62,927 nt of DNA. Origin: Desulfobacterales bacterium RIFOXYA12_FULL_46_15 (lineage in GTDB: Bacteria > Desulfobacterota > Desulfobacteria > Desulfobacterales > Desulfobacteraceae). The translations under genes and the position numbers were made by a program. The stretch spans positions 1 to 62,927 of the forward strand of contig MGTJ01000028.1 of the NCBI GenBank assembly GCA_001799395.1, in the 5' to 3' direction. Shown here piece by piece: positions 46,136-55,914 of the stretch. Every line of letters begins with the position of its first letter. The stretch's first letter is position 1. Below the pieces are notes generated by a model. The model was not told where the DNA came from and did not search any database. It saw only the letters and a program-made list of their open reading frames with translations.

Positions 46136-47227
46136 ATGGTTGAAAATGATTTAAAAAACTTAAGGGATCAGATTGATGATATTGATTCAAAAATATTAAA
46201 TTTGATTAATCAGCGACTTGAAATTGGAAAAAAGGTCGGACTGATCAAGAAAGAAACCGGTAGCCGGATACTTGACCGGACAAGGGAACGAAGCGTAATT
46301 GAAAAACTATCAAAAATAAATCAGGGCCCTGCAGATAAGCAATTATTAAAATATTTTTTTAATGTTATCATTAAAGCAACCCGCGACATTCAAAGACCAA
46401 AAACCATTTCTTACCTTGGCCCTGAAGCAAGTCATTCACATATTGCAGCATTGACCTATTTCAGGCATTCTGGGAAATTTGTGGAACAGCCCAATCTCTA
46501 TGAAATATTCAGAGAAGTGGAAAAAAATGAAAGTCATTTCGGCATTGTTCCCGTCGAAAATTCCATTGAAGGCGCCGTGACCCACACGCTGGATCTGTTC
46601 AGCAATTTTGATTTATATATCTGTGCGGAACACTATGAACCTGTCTCCCATGATTTATTATCCATAACCGGTGAACCGCAGGATGTTCAAAAAATCTGCT
46701 CACATCCGCAAGCGCTTGCCCAGTGCAGATCCTGGATTAAAAAAAAATTCGGCCATACTCAGATGATTGAAACCGGCAGTACTGCTAAAGCCGCTCTTCT
46801 CGCCAGTGAAGATAAAAATATAGCTGCCATTGCGAGCAAACAGGCAGCCCATATCTATGCACTTCAAACCGTAGAATCAAAAATAGAAGATCATTCAGGA
46901 AATATTACAAGATTCCTTGTTATCGGAAAAGAACTTCCTGAACCAAGCGGAAATGATAAGACCTCTATTATGTTTGCAACTTCCCATATTCCGGGGGCAT
47001 TGTTTAAAGCCATTGAGCCCATCGACAGAGCAGGGCTTAACATGTTGAAGCTTGAGTCAAGGCCTACTCACCATCAGAACTGGAGCTATTATTTTTTCCT
47101 GGATATAGAAGGTCATCAACAAGATCAACGATTAATCGAAACCATAAACGAAATAAAAAAATATTCCCTGTCGCTTAAGATTCTGGGCTCCTACCCTGTA
47201 TTTGAAAAAGAGGATTATGAAGCATGA
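46136..47227 (+). CDS. pheA: Chorismate mutase / prephenate dehydratase
   Basis: PheA (363 residues) makes phenylpyruvate from chorismate. The AroQ-type chorismate mutase is at about residues 1-85 (LRDQIDDIDSKILNLINQR), prephenate dehydratase at about 95-275 (TISYLGPEASHSHIAA, VPVENSIEGAVTHTLDLF), and a C-terminal ACT domain with ESRPTHHQNWSYYFFLD, the phenylalanine-sensing motif. It overlaps aroE by four bases and leads the aromatic block. No leader peptide precedes it. Confidence 0.95.
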   Translation: MVENDLKNLRDQIDDIDSKILNLINQRLEIGKKVGLIKKETGSRILDRTRERSVIEKLSKINQGPADKQLLKYFFNVIIKATRDIQRPKTISYLGPEASHSHIAALTYFRHSGKFVEQPNLYEIFREVEKNESHFGIVPVENSIEGAVTHTLDLFSNFDLYICAEHYEPVSHDLLSITGEPQDVQKICSHPQALAQCRSWIKKKFGHTQMIETGSTAKAALLASEDKNIAAIASKQAAHIYALQTVESKIEDHSGNITRFLVIGKELPEPSGNDKTSIMFATSHIPGALFKAIEPIDRAGLNMLKLESRPTHHQNWSYYFFLDIEGHQQDQRLIETINEIKKYSLSLKILGSYPVFEKEDYEA

Positions 47228-48042
47228 TCGACTCTTTTACACAACTTTACGGTGTTTTCGGCAATCCTGTCAGGCATTCAAAAAGCCCGCTTATTCACAA
47301 TTTTGCCTTTCAGTACCATAATATCAATGCCGTATATCTCGCTTTTGAGCCGGCCGGGGTTTCAAAATGCATTGATGCCGTCAGGACCTTAAATATCAAG
47401 GGCGCTTCCATAACCATACCGTTTAAGGAATCCCTGATGGAATATCTTGACTGGATGGATGAGGATGCTGCGGCCATAGGCGCTGTTAATACTATTGTTA
47501 ACAAAGAAGGAAGTCTTCTCGGATTCAACACTGATTACAAGGCTGCCGTGGAACCCTTGAAGCCTTTTGGCATCACCGGGAAACAAGTTTGTATTCTTGG
47601 AGCCGGGGGAGCGGCCCAGGCTGTGGCATATGGAATCAAGAAGGAAAAAGGACATCTTGTGATTTTAAACAGAAATAAAAAAAAAGGAGAAAATCTTGCT
47701 GAAAAATACAATGCAGATTTTTTCCCACTGGATGATAAGGAAAACATTTCTAAAATCCAACCGGATATCCTTATTAATACAACACCTGTCGGAATGCATC
47801 CGAATATTGCACATCTGTCCTTTCCTTTGGATTATCTGAATCCTGATACCATTGTAATGGATATAATTTATAACCCTTTGAAAACAAGACTTCTGAAAGA
47901 GGCTCAATCAAAAGGATGCAGGACCATTGACGGGCTTTCCATGTTTTTACATCAGGGGGCCCATCAATTCCGATTATGGACAGGAATCAGCCCTGACATT
48001 GATTTGATGAGAAACATTATCTTAAAGAATGGAGACTTGTAA
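47224..48042 (+). CDS. aroE: Shikimate dehydrogenase
   Basis: AroE (272 residues) reduces 3-dehydroshikimate with NADPH. Motifs: FGNPVRHSKSPLIHNFAF, catalytic Lys in SITIPFKESLMEYLD, VNTIVNKEG, NTD near residue 100, and the nucleotide site ILGAGGAAQAVAYG. Coupled to pheA upstream and directly adjoining aroA. Confidence 0.95.
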   Translation: MIDSFTQLYGVFGNPVRHSKSPLIHNFAFQYHNINAVYLAFEPAGVSKCIDAVRTLNIKGASITIPFKESLMEYLDWMDEDAAAIGAVNTIVNKEGSLLGFNTDYKAAVEPLKPFGITGKQVCILGAGGAAQAVAYGIKKEKGHLVILNRNKKKGENLAEKYNADFFPLDDKENISKIQPDILINTTPVGMHPNIAHLSFPLDYLNPDTIVMDIIYNPLKTRLLKEAQSKGCRTIDGLSMFLHQGAHQFRLWTGISPDIDLMRNIILKNGDL

Positions 48043-49299
48043 GTGAAAAAAATTATCCCTAAACAGATCCGGGACCAAAAGGTTGTCATCCCGGGTTCAA
48101 AAAGCATTTCTCACCGCATGCTCATCTGTGCCTCCCTTTGTCCGGGCATCACAATGATTGAAAATCTTCTTCAAAGTGAGGATATAACATGGACCATGAA
48201 TGCTTTGTCATGTTTTGGCGCCTATATTGAAAAGATAAAAGACGGGAATTTTCAGATCACAGGGTTTGAAGGAGCCCCGAAACCCTGTCAAAAAGAAATT
48301 TATCTCGGCAATTCAGGTACTTCCATGCGGCTTCTGACAGGAATTGCAGCCTTGGGAAATACTGAATATATCCTGACGGGTGATAAACGGATGTGCGAAC
48401 GACCTATGATTGAATTGCTTAATGCTCTGACACTGCTGGGCATTCTTGCAAAATCGGAAAGCCAAAAAGGAACACCGCCTGTCCATATATGCGGCGGTAA
48501 GCGACAGGGAGGGGGCGTCACTATTGACTGTTCAAAAAGCAGCCAGTATCTGTCATCTCTTCTGATGATAGGACCTTTTATGACGGATGGCCTTGAAATC
48601 AGCCTTGACGGCCCTGCGGTTTCATCTCCTTATATTGATTTAACACTGGATATCATGAAAAAATTTGGGGTAGAAGCCTGTCGTATTCATTCCACCCTGT
48701 ATAAGGTACCGGGTCAACAGGCCTATTGCCCGGGTCAATTCTTTGTTGAGCCCGATCTTTCCAATGCCGGTTATTTCTGGGCCATTGGTGCCATTACAGG
48801 AAAGATGATATCTGTAAAAAACATCAGTAAAAATTCTCTTCAAGGGGATTTGAAACAGGTCAAAATCTTAGAGCAGATGGGATGTACCATTAATATTGGA
48901 GAAAACGAGATTGGTGTCCGTGGCTCAGAACTTATCGGGATTGATGTTGATATGTCAGATACCCCGGATGCCGTCCCGGCCATTGCCGTTGTTGCAAGTT
49001 TTGCCAAAGGAAGGACCCGGATTAATAATATTAAGCACCTCCGGGAAAAAGAATGTGACAGGATTGATGCCATATCTTCCCAGCTCATGAAGATGGGAAT
49101 TACGGTCAGACAGGGGGATGATTTTCTGGAAATAACCGGAGGCCGGCCAATAGGAGCCCAAATTGAAACCTTTAATGATCACAGGATAGCAATGGCATTT
49201 TCCATTCCGGGACTTATGATACCGGGTGTTGAAATTGAAAATGAAACCTGTGTTGCAAAATCTTTCCCAAATTACTGGGAAATATTTGAAACCCTCTAA
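48043..49299 (+). CDS. aroA: 5-enolpyruvylshikimate-3-phosphate synthase
   Basis: AroA (418 residues) transfers enolpyruvyl from PEP to shikimate 3-phosphate. Motifs: PGSKSISHRMLICASL, LGNSGTSMRLLTGI, RINNIKHLREKECDRI and FNDHRIAMAF. The start is GTG immediately after the aroE stop. Confidence 0.95.
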   Translation: MKKIIPKQIRDQKVVIPGSKSISHRMLICASLCPGITMIENLLQSEDITWTMNALSCFGAYIEKIKDGNFQITGFEGAPKPCQKEIYLGNSGTSMRLLTGIAALGNTEYILTGDKRMCERPMIELLNALTLLGILAKSESQKGTPPVHICGGKRQGGGVTIDCSKSSQYLSSLLMIGPFMTDGLEISLDGPAVSSPYIDLTLDIMKKFGVEACRIHSTLYKVPGQQAYCPGQFFVEPDLSNAGYFWAIGAITGKMISVKNISKNSLQGDLKQVKILEQMGCTINIGENEIGVRGSELIGIDVDMSDTPDAVPAIAVVASFAKGRTRINNIKHLREKECDRIDAISSQLMKMGITVRQGDDFLEITGGRPIGAQIETFNDHRIAMAFSIPGLMIPGVEIENETCVAKSFPNYWEIFETL

Positions 49300-49302
49300 A
49301 TA

Positions 49303-49815
49303 ATGAAAATTTTTTTAATCGGATACAGGTGTACCGGAAAGACAACCATAGGTAAAATTCTTGCAGATCGTCTTAATCATAATTTTTTGGATATGGATCA
49401 AATGATTGAGCAACGGGCAGCATCGACAATTTCCAACATTGTCGATAGCTATGGCTGGGATTATTTCCGGCAGATGGAAAAAAAATTACTTTTCAATATT
49501 GTGACAAAGAACGATGTAGTGGTATCAACCGGCGGCGGTATTGTCATTGATCCTGAAAATTTGATCTTTTTAAATAAAAACGGATATGCCATATGGCTTG
49601 ATGCAGATATCCAAACCATCTTGTCAAGACTTAACTCAGATCCTTTAACCCATTCTTCGAGGCCTTCCCTGACACTTAAAAATCTGAAAGAAGAAACAAA
49701 AGAATTGCTGGAGATACGCAGGCCCTTATATAAAAAAGCCGCTCATTTTACGATTCAAACCGATTTTTATACCCCGCAGGAAATTGTAACCATCATTGAA
49801 AGGAGATTGCCCTGA
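49303..49815 (+). CDS. aroK: Shikimate kinase
   Basis: The 170-residue enzyme has the P-loop GYRCTGKTTIGK, shikimate-binding DMDQMIEQRA and FRQMEKKLL, and STGGGIV. It lies three bases after aroA and shares one base with aroC. Confidence 0.93.
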   Translation: MKIFLIGYRCTGKTTIGKILADRLNHNFLDMDQMIEQRAASTISNIVDSYGWDYFRQMEKKLLFNIVTKNDVVVSTGGGIVIDPENLIFLNKNGYAIWLDADIQTILSRLNSDPLTHSSRPSLTLKNLKEETKELLEIRRPLYKKAAHFTIQTDFYTPQEIVTIIERRLP

Positions 49816-50873
49816 TGTCAGGTTCCAGTTTTGGTAAGGCATTTAATATTACTACCTTTGGAGAATCTCATGGAAAGGGGATCGGTGTCGTTATTCAAGG
49901 CTGTCCCCCTATGCTTGATCTTGATGAAAAAATTATCCAAAAGGCACTTGACAGAAGAAGACCAGGGCAGGGCGGGGTGTCTAGTACGGCAAGAAAAGAA
50001 CCTGACAACCCTGTCATTGTTTCAGGCATATTCAAAGGCAAGACCACAGGAACGCCCATTATGATTTTGATTGAAAACAAAGATGCAAAATCAATGGCTT
50101 ATGATTCAATTGCTTCGGTTTTCCGGCCAGGCCACGGGGATTACACCTATCATGCAAAATACGGCATCCGGGATTACCGGGGAGGAGGAAGATCCTCGGC
50201 AAGAGAAACTGCAGCAAGGGTTGCAGCAGGAGCTGTAGCACAGGTCATTCTTGATCAGGAGGGTATCCGGATACAAAGCTATACCCTTGAACTTGGGAAT
50301 ATCAGGGCTGTCTTAACGGATGATTTATCCTGTAAGAACCAGAACTATCTTCAATGCCCGGACATGGCGGCTGCAAAAAAAATGGAGGAAAAAATAATAG
50401 AAATCAAAAAACAAGGAGACTCTCTTGGCGGGATTGTTGGGATTATTGCCTCTAATATCCCGGCAGGCCTTGGAGACCCAGTTTTTGATAAGCTGGATGC
50501 TGATATTGCAAAAGCATTGATGAGCATTGGAGCGGTCAAAGCCGTTGAAATCGGAGCAGGAATTGATGCCGCTAAAATGACCGGTTTTGAAAATAATGAT
50601 GAAATTTTCCCTGACGGTTTTAAAACAAACCATTCAGGGGGAATTCTTGCAGGGATCTCAAATGGGGAAGATATTATTGCAAGGGTTCATATCAAACCCA
50701 TCCCCTCTATATTGAAAAAGCAACAAACCATTGATGAAGACGGAAATAAAACTGAAATATCGACGGGTGGAAGACACGATATCTGTGCGATTCCAAGGAT
50801 CAACATGGTCTGTGAGGCCATGATGGCCATAACCCTCGCAGACCATGTATTGCGGCAGAAAACCGTAAGGTGA
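49815..50873 (+). CDS. aroC: Chorismate synthase
   Basis: AroC (352 residues) makes chorismate from EPSP with reduced FMN. Motifs: TTFGESHGKGIGVVIQGCPP, RRRPGQGG, RPGHGDYTYHAKYGIRDYRG and GRHDICAIPR. It ends the long plus-strand run at a convergent junction only five bases from the next gene's stop. Confidence 0.96.
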   Translation: MSGSSFGKAFNITTFGESHGKGIGVVIQGCPPMLDLDEKIIQKALDRRRPGQGGVSSTARKEPDNPVIVSGIFKGKTTGTPIMILIENKDAKSMAYDSIASVFRPGHGDYTYHAKYGIRDYRGGGRSSARETAARVAAGAVAQVILDQEGIRIQSYTLELGNIRAVLTDDLSCKNQNYLQCPDMAAAKKMEEKIIEIKKQGDSLGGIVGIIASNIPAGLGDPVFDKLDADIAKALMSIGAVKAVEIGAGIDAAKMTGFENNDEIFPDGFKTNHSGGILAGISNGEDIIARVHIKPIPSILKKQQTIDEDGNKTEISTGGRHDICAIPRINMVCEAMMAITLADHVLRQKTVR

Positions 50874-50878
50874 CAAGT

Positions 50879-51193
50879 TTATTTCTTTACTATATCAACC
50901 TCAAGTTTGTCTGCAATTTCAATGGCTGAAATTAATGCATCATTAATCATAAATAATTGAATTTTTAACGTTTTTAATGAAGCAGGGGTTGCTGAAATTT
51001 TTTCCTTACCGGAAAGAATTTTAGCCAGGGTATTTGATTTCTTTGCAAATTCCGTCAATTTTTCACTGAAATTGGTAATTTCAGCAGCCCACTTTTCTCT
51101 TTCCTCTTTGGAAATTTCGATATTTGCATTGCCTGTTCCATTGATAAGATGATCGATCTGATAGTCTTCCGGGTTTGCAATTATTTCATACAT
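50879..51193 (-). CDS. Small helical protein of unknown function
   Basis: I do not recognise this 104-residue protein. It is acidic N-terminally, has no signal peptide and no cysteine, and from about residue 28 looks like a helical hairpin (EEREKWAAEITNFSEKLTEF and onward). A good ribosome-binding site AAAAGGAG and a promoter lie upstream, so it is probably real. Confidence 0.65.
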   Translation of the reverse strand: MYEIIANPEDYQIDHLINGTGNANIEISKEEREKWAAEITNFSEKLTEFAKKSNTLAKILSGKEKISATPASLKTLKIQLFMINDALISAIEIADKLEVDIVKK

Positions 51194-51244
51194 GTGAATC
51201 TCCTTTTAAACCGGTTCATATAAATTTCTGATAAAAACACTATC

Positions 51245-51273
51245 AGGATATTTTAAGGCCAATGCTAAGTCAA
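51245..51273 (-). promoter_or_regulatory. Promoter of the 104-residue unknown gene
   Basis: Minus-strand TTGACT (51273-51268) and TATCCT (51250-51245), 17 bp apart, 52 bases before the start. A short dyad CTGATA/TATCAG (51228-51246) overlaps the -10 edge. The rest of the gap to the TolC-family gene holds only a loopless palindrome AGGGCGCCCT (51368-51377). Confidence 0.5.
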
Positions 51274-51418
51274 GCTTTGGGGACTAAAAACATTAGGAAT
51301 TCAGCCAGTTTTAAAGGATCTTTCACATTTGGCAAATTAAATTTTCATTCTCCTGCATGAAAAATTAAGGGCGCCCTGGAATAAAAAAAATATAGCTGTG
51401 TTGAAGCTTTGTTCAATA

Positions 51419-52720
51419 TCAGACAGGGTTTAAGAAAAAAGCTGATAAATCACCTTTTGTATAGATTATCCTGAGAACTGAAAGATAATATTTATACCGG
51501 GCATCTGATATCCTTCTCTGGGCGGAAACAAGAAGGGTATTGGCATCCATGATATCAATGCTGTCCGCCATTCCATAATTAAACTGCATCTGGACTGCAT
51601 TAAAGGTCTCTTCTGCATATTTAAGTTCATCCTTTAGGTTTTCTAAAGTACTTTTTGCCGTTTCATAGTCTAAAAATGAATATTTCGAATCCAGGCTGAT
51701 TTTTTTTTCCTGAAGTATCAGTGCTTTTTCCGCCTTTTTTTGATCAAGGAGCGCCTGCTTTATGGTAGCCCTTCTCAAACCACCGTCAAAGAGGGTGAAC
51801 ACAAGGGTTCCTGCAACATAAGTGTCTTCTGTATCGGATTTGACGGCTGATGGTCTTGCATCATACTGGAAATCCGTTTCCTTATACCCTCCCTCAAGTT
51901 CTATGGCGGGCCAATAGTCGCTTTTTTTGAATTTTACTGTTTTTTCGGCAATATCAAGATTCTTTTTTGATTCTTTTATCTCAGTCCGGTTTTTTAAAGC
52001 ATAAGCCTGTATTTCTTCAAGGTTGCACTCATAGTTTTCAATTTCCATAATATCCTGCTTATGAAGATCAAACTCCTGATCAATGTCGACCAGGTTCTGC
52101 AAAGCTGCTTTGCTTTGATGAATCCCGTTTTCCGCTTTTGTTTGTTCGGTTAATGCCTTGGAGAGTTCTGCTTCTGCCCTGAACAAATCGGTTTTGGTTA
52201 CATTACCGACGCTTAATTTTTCTTTGACGGCATTCCGGTGACTAGTAAGGCGCTGGACATCGGATTGTGCTATTTCAAAAAATTTTTCAGCACTCAGGAT
52301 ATTGTAATAAGCCTGGGCAACCTGGAATACATATTGGGACCGGATAGTTTCAAGGCTGAATTCCTTTGTTTCGATACCCCTTCGTGTAACATCGAGAGCA
52401 ATGAGTTCTTTCCCGTTAAGCGTAAATGACTGGGTCAGCTTGATACCGACAACCTGACTGTCCGGAGATGTAATGGAATCTTTTTTATATTCGGTAATAC
52501 TTCCATAGGCAGTCGCTTTTGGGATTAATACCGACAAAGCCCTTTTTTCCTCTAAACGGGCAATCTCAAGATCATCTTCAGCAATTCTGATGGTTTCGCT
52601 TTGGGTGTTGGCAAGCTTGATCAGATCATGAAGAGAATAATTGGTCCGGCAATTTGCATTACCCTGAATTGAAAAAAAAACCAGTACGACGAACAAGAAT
52701 AGATTTGGCAGTTTATTCAT
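51419..52720 (-). CDS. TolC-family outer-membrane efflux protein
   Basis: The protein (433 residues from ATG 52720) has a signal peptide (NLFLFVVLVFFSIQGNANC) and two OEP repeats, each a long helical pair (about residues 40-215 and 235-425), with YNILSAEKFFEIAQSDVQRL and SFLDYETAKSTLENLKDELK. TolC-like trimers form the outer-membrane duct of efflux pumps or type I secretion. ATG 52720 is chosen since AGAGG precedes it. No pump genes are adjacent. Confidence 0.87.
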   Translation of the reverse strand: MNKLPNLFLFVVLVFFSIQGNANCRTNYSLHDLIKLANTQSETIRIAEDDLEIARLEEKRALSVLIPKATAYGSITEYKKDSITSPDSQVVGIKLTQSFTLNGKELIALDVTRRGIETKEFSLETIRSQYVFQVAQAYYNILSAEKFFEIAQSDVQRLTSHRNAVKEKLSVGNVTKTDLFRAEAELSKALTEQTKAENGIHQSKAALQNLVDIDQEFDLHKQDIMEIENYECNLEEIQAYALKNRTEIKESKKNLDIAEKTVKFKKSDYWPAIELEGGYKETDFQYDARPSAVKSDTEDTYVAGTLVFTLFDGGLRRATIKQALLDQKKAEKALILQEKKISLDSKYSFLDYETAKSTLENLKDELKYAEETFNAVQMQFNYGMADSIDIMDANTLLVSAQRRISDARYKYYLSVLRIIYTKGDLSAFFLNPV

Positions 52721-52759
52721 TTTTCTGAACCTCTTTGTATTGAAAATCAAAATGTTTCA

Positions 52760-52789
52760 ACAATATTATCATTATGCGATTTGCGTCAA
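52760..52789 (-). promoter_or_regulatory. Candidate promoter of the TolC-family gene
   Basis: Minus-strand TTGACG (52789-52784) and TATTGT (52765-52760) are 18 bp apart. A TAATAT at 15 bp spacing is an alternative -10. The rest of the gap before purC is A+T-rich and unremarkable. Confidence 0.4.
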
Positions 52790-52947
52790 GAATATAGAAT
52801 ATTAAATTTGAATGATTGTAAAATATTGCTGAACAATCAAATGTCATACCCGTCAATAATTTTATCCCCAGCAATAGATAAATTTCATATCTTGTGATAT
52901 TAACCATCATAATCATTTAGACATAAATTCATATGAAGGAGAAAAAT

Positions 52948-53835
52948 ATGACCCATATCCCGAAAACTCAATTTGATGATCTTTCTTTACTCCGCCAGGG
53001 TAAGGTCAGAGATATATTTGATACCGGGGATGCACTCCTGATGGTAACGACAGACAGACTTTCAGCGTTTGACGTGGTACTGCCCGATCTTATTCCGGAT
53101 AAAGGAAAGGTTTTAAACCAGATATCTGTATTCTGGTTTAAAAAAATGGAATCCATTGTCAAAAATCATATCATCACCACAAATGTAAATGACTACCCGG
53201 ATGAATTCAAACCCTATAAAGATGCCCTGGATAAAAGAAGCATGCTCGTCAAAAAAGCAGCGCCGCTTCCCATAGAGTGTATTGTCAGAGGGTATATCGC
53301 CGGTTCTGGCTGGAGTTCATATCAAAAAGAAGGGCATGTATGCGGTATCTCATTACCTCCGGGTTTAAAAGAATCAGATAAGCTTATGGAGCCGCTTTTT
53401 ACACCTTCGACCAAGGCGGAAGTCGGAGATCATGATATTAATATCGGTTTTGATGAGACCATTAACCTGATCGGCCGTGAAAGAGCACATGAACTTAGGA
53501 ATCTGAGCCTTGAAGTATATAAGCATGGAGCAGAATATGCACTTTCAAAAGGCATTATCATTGCAGACACCAAATTTGAATTCGGCCTTTTGGAAGACAA
53601 GATTATTCTGATAGATGAAATTCTCACTCCTGACTCATCCAGATTCTGGCCTTTAAGCGACTATGAGCCAGGAAGAGGTCAGAACAGTTTTGATAAACAG
53701 TATGTGAGAGACTGGCTGATTGCTTCCGGTTGGGATAAGAAACATCCAGGGCCAAAGCTGCCTCAGGATGTCATTGAAAGGACATCCTGCACTTATAAAG
53801 ATATCTATACCCGCCTGACAGGTGAAAATGTTTGA
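52948..53835 (+). CDS. purC: SAICAR synthase (phosphoribosylaminoimidazole-succinocarboxamide synthase)
   Basis: PurC (295 residues, the longer form) joins aspartate to CAIR in purine synthesis. Motifs: LLRQGKVRDIFDTGDALLMVTTDRLSAFDVV, ECIVRGYIAGSGWSSY, IIIADTKFEFGL and DEILTPDSSRFW. Start ATG 52948 has AAGGAG in front; the ATG 15 bases upstream overlaps that site. No purine riboswitch was seen in the leader. Confidence 0.95.
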   Translation: MTHIPKTQFDDLSLLRQGKVRDIFDTGDALLMVTTDRLSAFDVVLPDLIPDKGKVLNQISVFWFKKMESIVKNHIITTNVNDYPDEFKPYKDALDKRSMLVKKAAPLPIECIVRGYIAGSGWSSYQKEGHVCGISLPPGLKESDKLMEPLFTPSTKAEVGDHDINIGFDETINLIGRERAHELRNLSLEVYKHGAEYALSKGIIIADTKFEFGLLEDKIILIDEILTPDSSRFWPLSDYEPGRGQNSFDKQYVRDWLIASGWDKKHPGPKLPQDVIERTSCTYKDIYTRLTGENV

Positions 53836-54787
53836 TACCCTTTGTGAAATAAATCTCTCAGATATTGATTTAAATGATGAGCGTTATAGAATTTCACCAG
53901 GGATAGTAAACATCAGTTTTCTTGCTGATTCCATAAAGAAAATAGGCCTGATATCCCCACCGGTTATCAGGCCTGTGGATAATAAATTCATTGTTATCTC
54001 TGGATTTAACAGAATCACGGCGCTTCTTCACAACAATGTATTAAAAACGCCAGTGTATTTAGCAGGTAAAGAAACCGATGATTTTCAATGCCTGTTATTT
54101 GCCATTGCTGCTCTTTCATTTAAAAGACCGCTGACCCATGTTGAACTGATTGCAGGCGTTACGCGCCTTTCCGATTATTTAGAAAGAGAAGAGATGGCAA
54201 AAATAGCACCCCCGGTTTTTAATATGCAACTGACTCCAGGTTTTATTGAGGATCTGTTGCATATCGGGTCTTTACCTGATCCGGCCATGGAATTGATCCA
54301 CACCGGCAATCTATCCCTTAAGGCTGCTAAAAAAATCTCTTTTCTGGATAAGGATGAAATCCCCTTTTTTTTAAATATTTTTTCAAAAATCAAGGCATCC
54401 ACCAGTATTCAATTTGAGATCCTTCAAAATATTTTAGAAATATCAGCACGAGAGGGGATTCACCCGCAATCCTTTTTTAAGGAAATGAAAATCATAAATC
54501 CCCTTGATGATGAAACTTTAGATGCTGTCTTAAGAACCCAGCGATTCAGAACCATGGTGTTTGAGCAGCGTTACCCTGTACTTTCTCAAACCCGGCGAAT
54601 GATTCTGGATAAAATTGCTGCCACAAAACTTCCCGGCATTATAAGACTCATACCTTTGGAAAATTTTGAAAGCCGGGGATATTCCATATCTTTTATGGTG
54701 AAAAACCATGATGAATTTCAAAAAAACGTCCGGCAGCTGACAGATGTATTAGAAAACAAGACACTCAGAGAAATTCTCGATTCATGA
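53828..54787 (+). CDS. ParB-like nuclease-fold protein
   Basis: The protein (319 residues from ATG 53828) has an N-terminal ParB/sulfiredoxin-like domain: ISPGIVNISFLADSIKKIGLISPPVIRP then VISGFNRITALL, in the place of the ParB GxxR box. The remainder is helical with possible HTH-like segments. It is not a chromosome-partition ParB by context: no parA or parS. The ATG lies inside the purC stop region and the end overlaps the radical SAM gene by four bases, so the two are coupled. A GTG two codons upstream is also possible. Confidence 0.75.
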   Translation: MFDTLCEINLSDIDLNDERYRISPGIVNISFLADSIKKIGLISPPVIRPVDNKFIVISGFNRITALLHNNVLKTPVYLAGKETDDFQCLLFAIAALSFKRPLTHVELIAGVTRLSDYLEREEMAKIAPPVFNMQLTPGFIEDLLHIGSLPDPAMELIHTGNLSLKAAKKISFLDKDEIPFFLNIFSKIKASTSIQFEILQNILEISAREGIHPQSFFKEMKIINPLDDETLDAVLRTQRFRTMVFEQRYPVLSQTRRMILDKIAATKLPGIIRLIPLENFESRGYSISFMVKNHDEFQKNVRQLTDVLENKTLREILDS

Positions 54788-55890
54788 AAATTGATACTCT
54801 TTTTATTGATCATTTGTTACCGATAGATGATGAAACAGGATATCTGATATCAAAGATTAAAGCAGATCCCCAAAAAATAGAAGACATCAGGACGGTTTAT
54901 GATTTTATTAACAATTCGGATGATCCCATTTCTCTTGCCAAAAAGACACTCTATATTACCCGGAATAAAGGTGCCGTTATCAGAAATTGCCCCGGAACCA
55001 GTCATTATACCTGTTGTGATTATACCATTCTTCACACCGGGACATTTTGCACCATGGATTGCTCTTATTGTATTCTCCAGGCCTATTTTCATCCCCCGGT
55101 GCTGCAATACTTTACCGGGTTGAAATCTCTTGGGCATGAGCTTCAGGCAACCTTTTGCCGGAATAAAATCTTCAGAATCGGAACCGGTGAATATACGGAT
55201 TCACTGATCTGGGAAAAACAAAGCCTTATGCCCCAATTTCTGGTTGAAACCTTTGCCGGACAAGACAATAGCGTACTCGAACTTAAAACCAAAACCGTTA
55301 ATATTGAGTCATTGCTTCCCCTTGACCATAACGGGAAAACCATTATTGCCTGGTCATTGAACACTCCCGATATTATCAGGTCACAGGAAAAAGGAACCGC
55401 ATCTCTTATTTCACGGCTTGAAGCAGCCAAGCGTGCCGAATCAAAAGGATACAGACTTGCTTTTCATTTTGATCCCATAGTGATTTACCCGGACTGTGAA
55501 TTTCATTATAGGGATGTCATTCGACAGATTTTTAAATATGTCCGTCCTGAAAGTATTGTCTGGATAAGTCTTGGTACTTTCAGGTTTATGCCGGGCTTAA
55601 AACAGGTAATTGAAAAAAGGTTTCCGGCATCCACTATCTGCTATGGAGAATTTATCCCCGGGCTTGATAATAAGATGCGATATTTCAAACCCTTGAGAAT
55701 TAATATGTATAAAGAAATGATTTCCTGTATAAAGGCCTTTGCCCCTGATGTTTTAATCTATTTTTGCATGGAAGATGAAGAAGTCTGGGAAAAATGCCTT
55801 GGTTTTTTCCCAGGGAAAGAAGGGGAGCTTGGAAATATGCTGGATCAAAGTGCTGTCAGTCATTGTAATCTTGATAAAGCTTTAATATGA
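54784..55890 (+). CDS. Spore photoproduct lyase-like radical SAM protein
   Basis: The 368-residue protein resembles SplB: CPGTSHYTCCDYTILHTGTF then the radical SAM motif CTMDCSYC (CxxxCxxC, residues about 97-104) and LQAYFHPP. GTGEYTDSL and a TIM-barrel-like remainder follow. SplB repairs the UV thymine photoproduct of spores, but related proteins occur in non-sporeformers with unknown roles. It overlaps the ParB-like gene by four bases. Confidence 0.8.
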   Translation: MKIDTLFIDHLLPIDDETGYLISKIKADPQKIEDIRTVYDFINNSDDPISLAKKTLYITRNKGAVIRNCPGTSHYTCCDYTILHTGTFCTMDCSYCILQAYFHPPVLQYFTGLKSLGHELQATFCRNKIFRIGTGEYTDSLIWEKQSLMPQFLVETFAGQDNSVLELKTKTVNIESLLPLDHNGKTIIAWSLNTPDIIRSQEKGTASLISRLEAAKRAESKGYRLAFHFDPIVIYPDCEFHYRDVIRQIFKYVRPESIVWISLGTFRFMPGLKQVIEKRFPASTICYGEFIPGLDNKMRYFKPLRINMYKEMISCIKAFAPDVLIYFCMEDEEVWEKCLGFFPGKEGELGNMLDQSAVSHCNLDKALI

Positions 55891-55914
55891 AGCAGATCAG
55901 AGAAGATTCAATTT

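Noticed and set aside
51368-51377. AGGGCGCCCT palindrome as a terminator after the TolC-family gene
   Set aside because: It has no loop and only a weak T run, so a stable hairpin is doubtful.
52751-52947. Purine riboswitch before purC
   Set aside because: No purine-aptamer core or terminator was found in the leader.
53828-54787. Chromosome-partition ParB
   Set aside because: No parA beside it and no parS-like site; only the fold-level similarity to ParB is supported.
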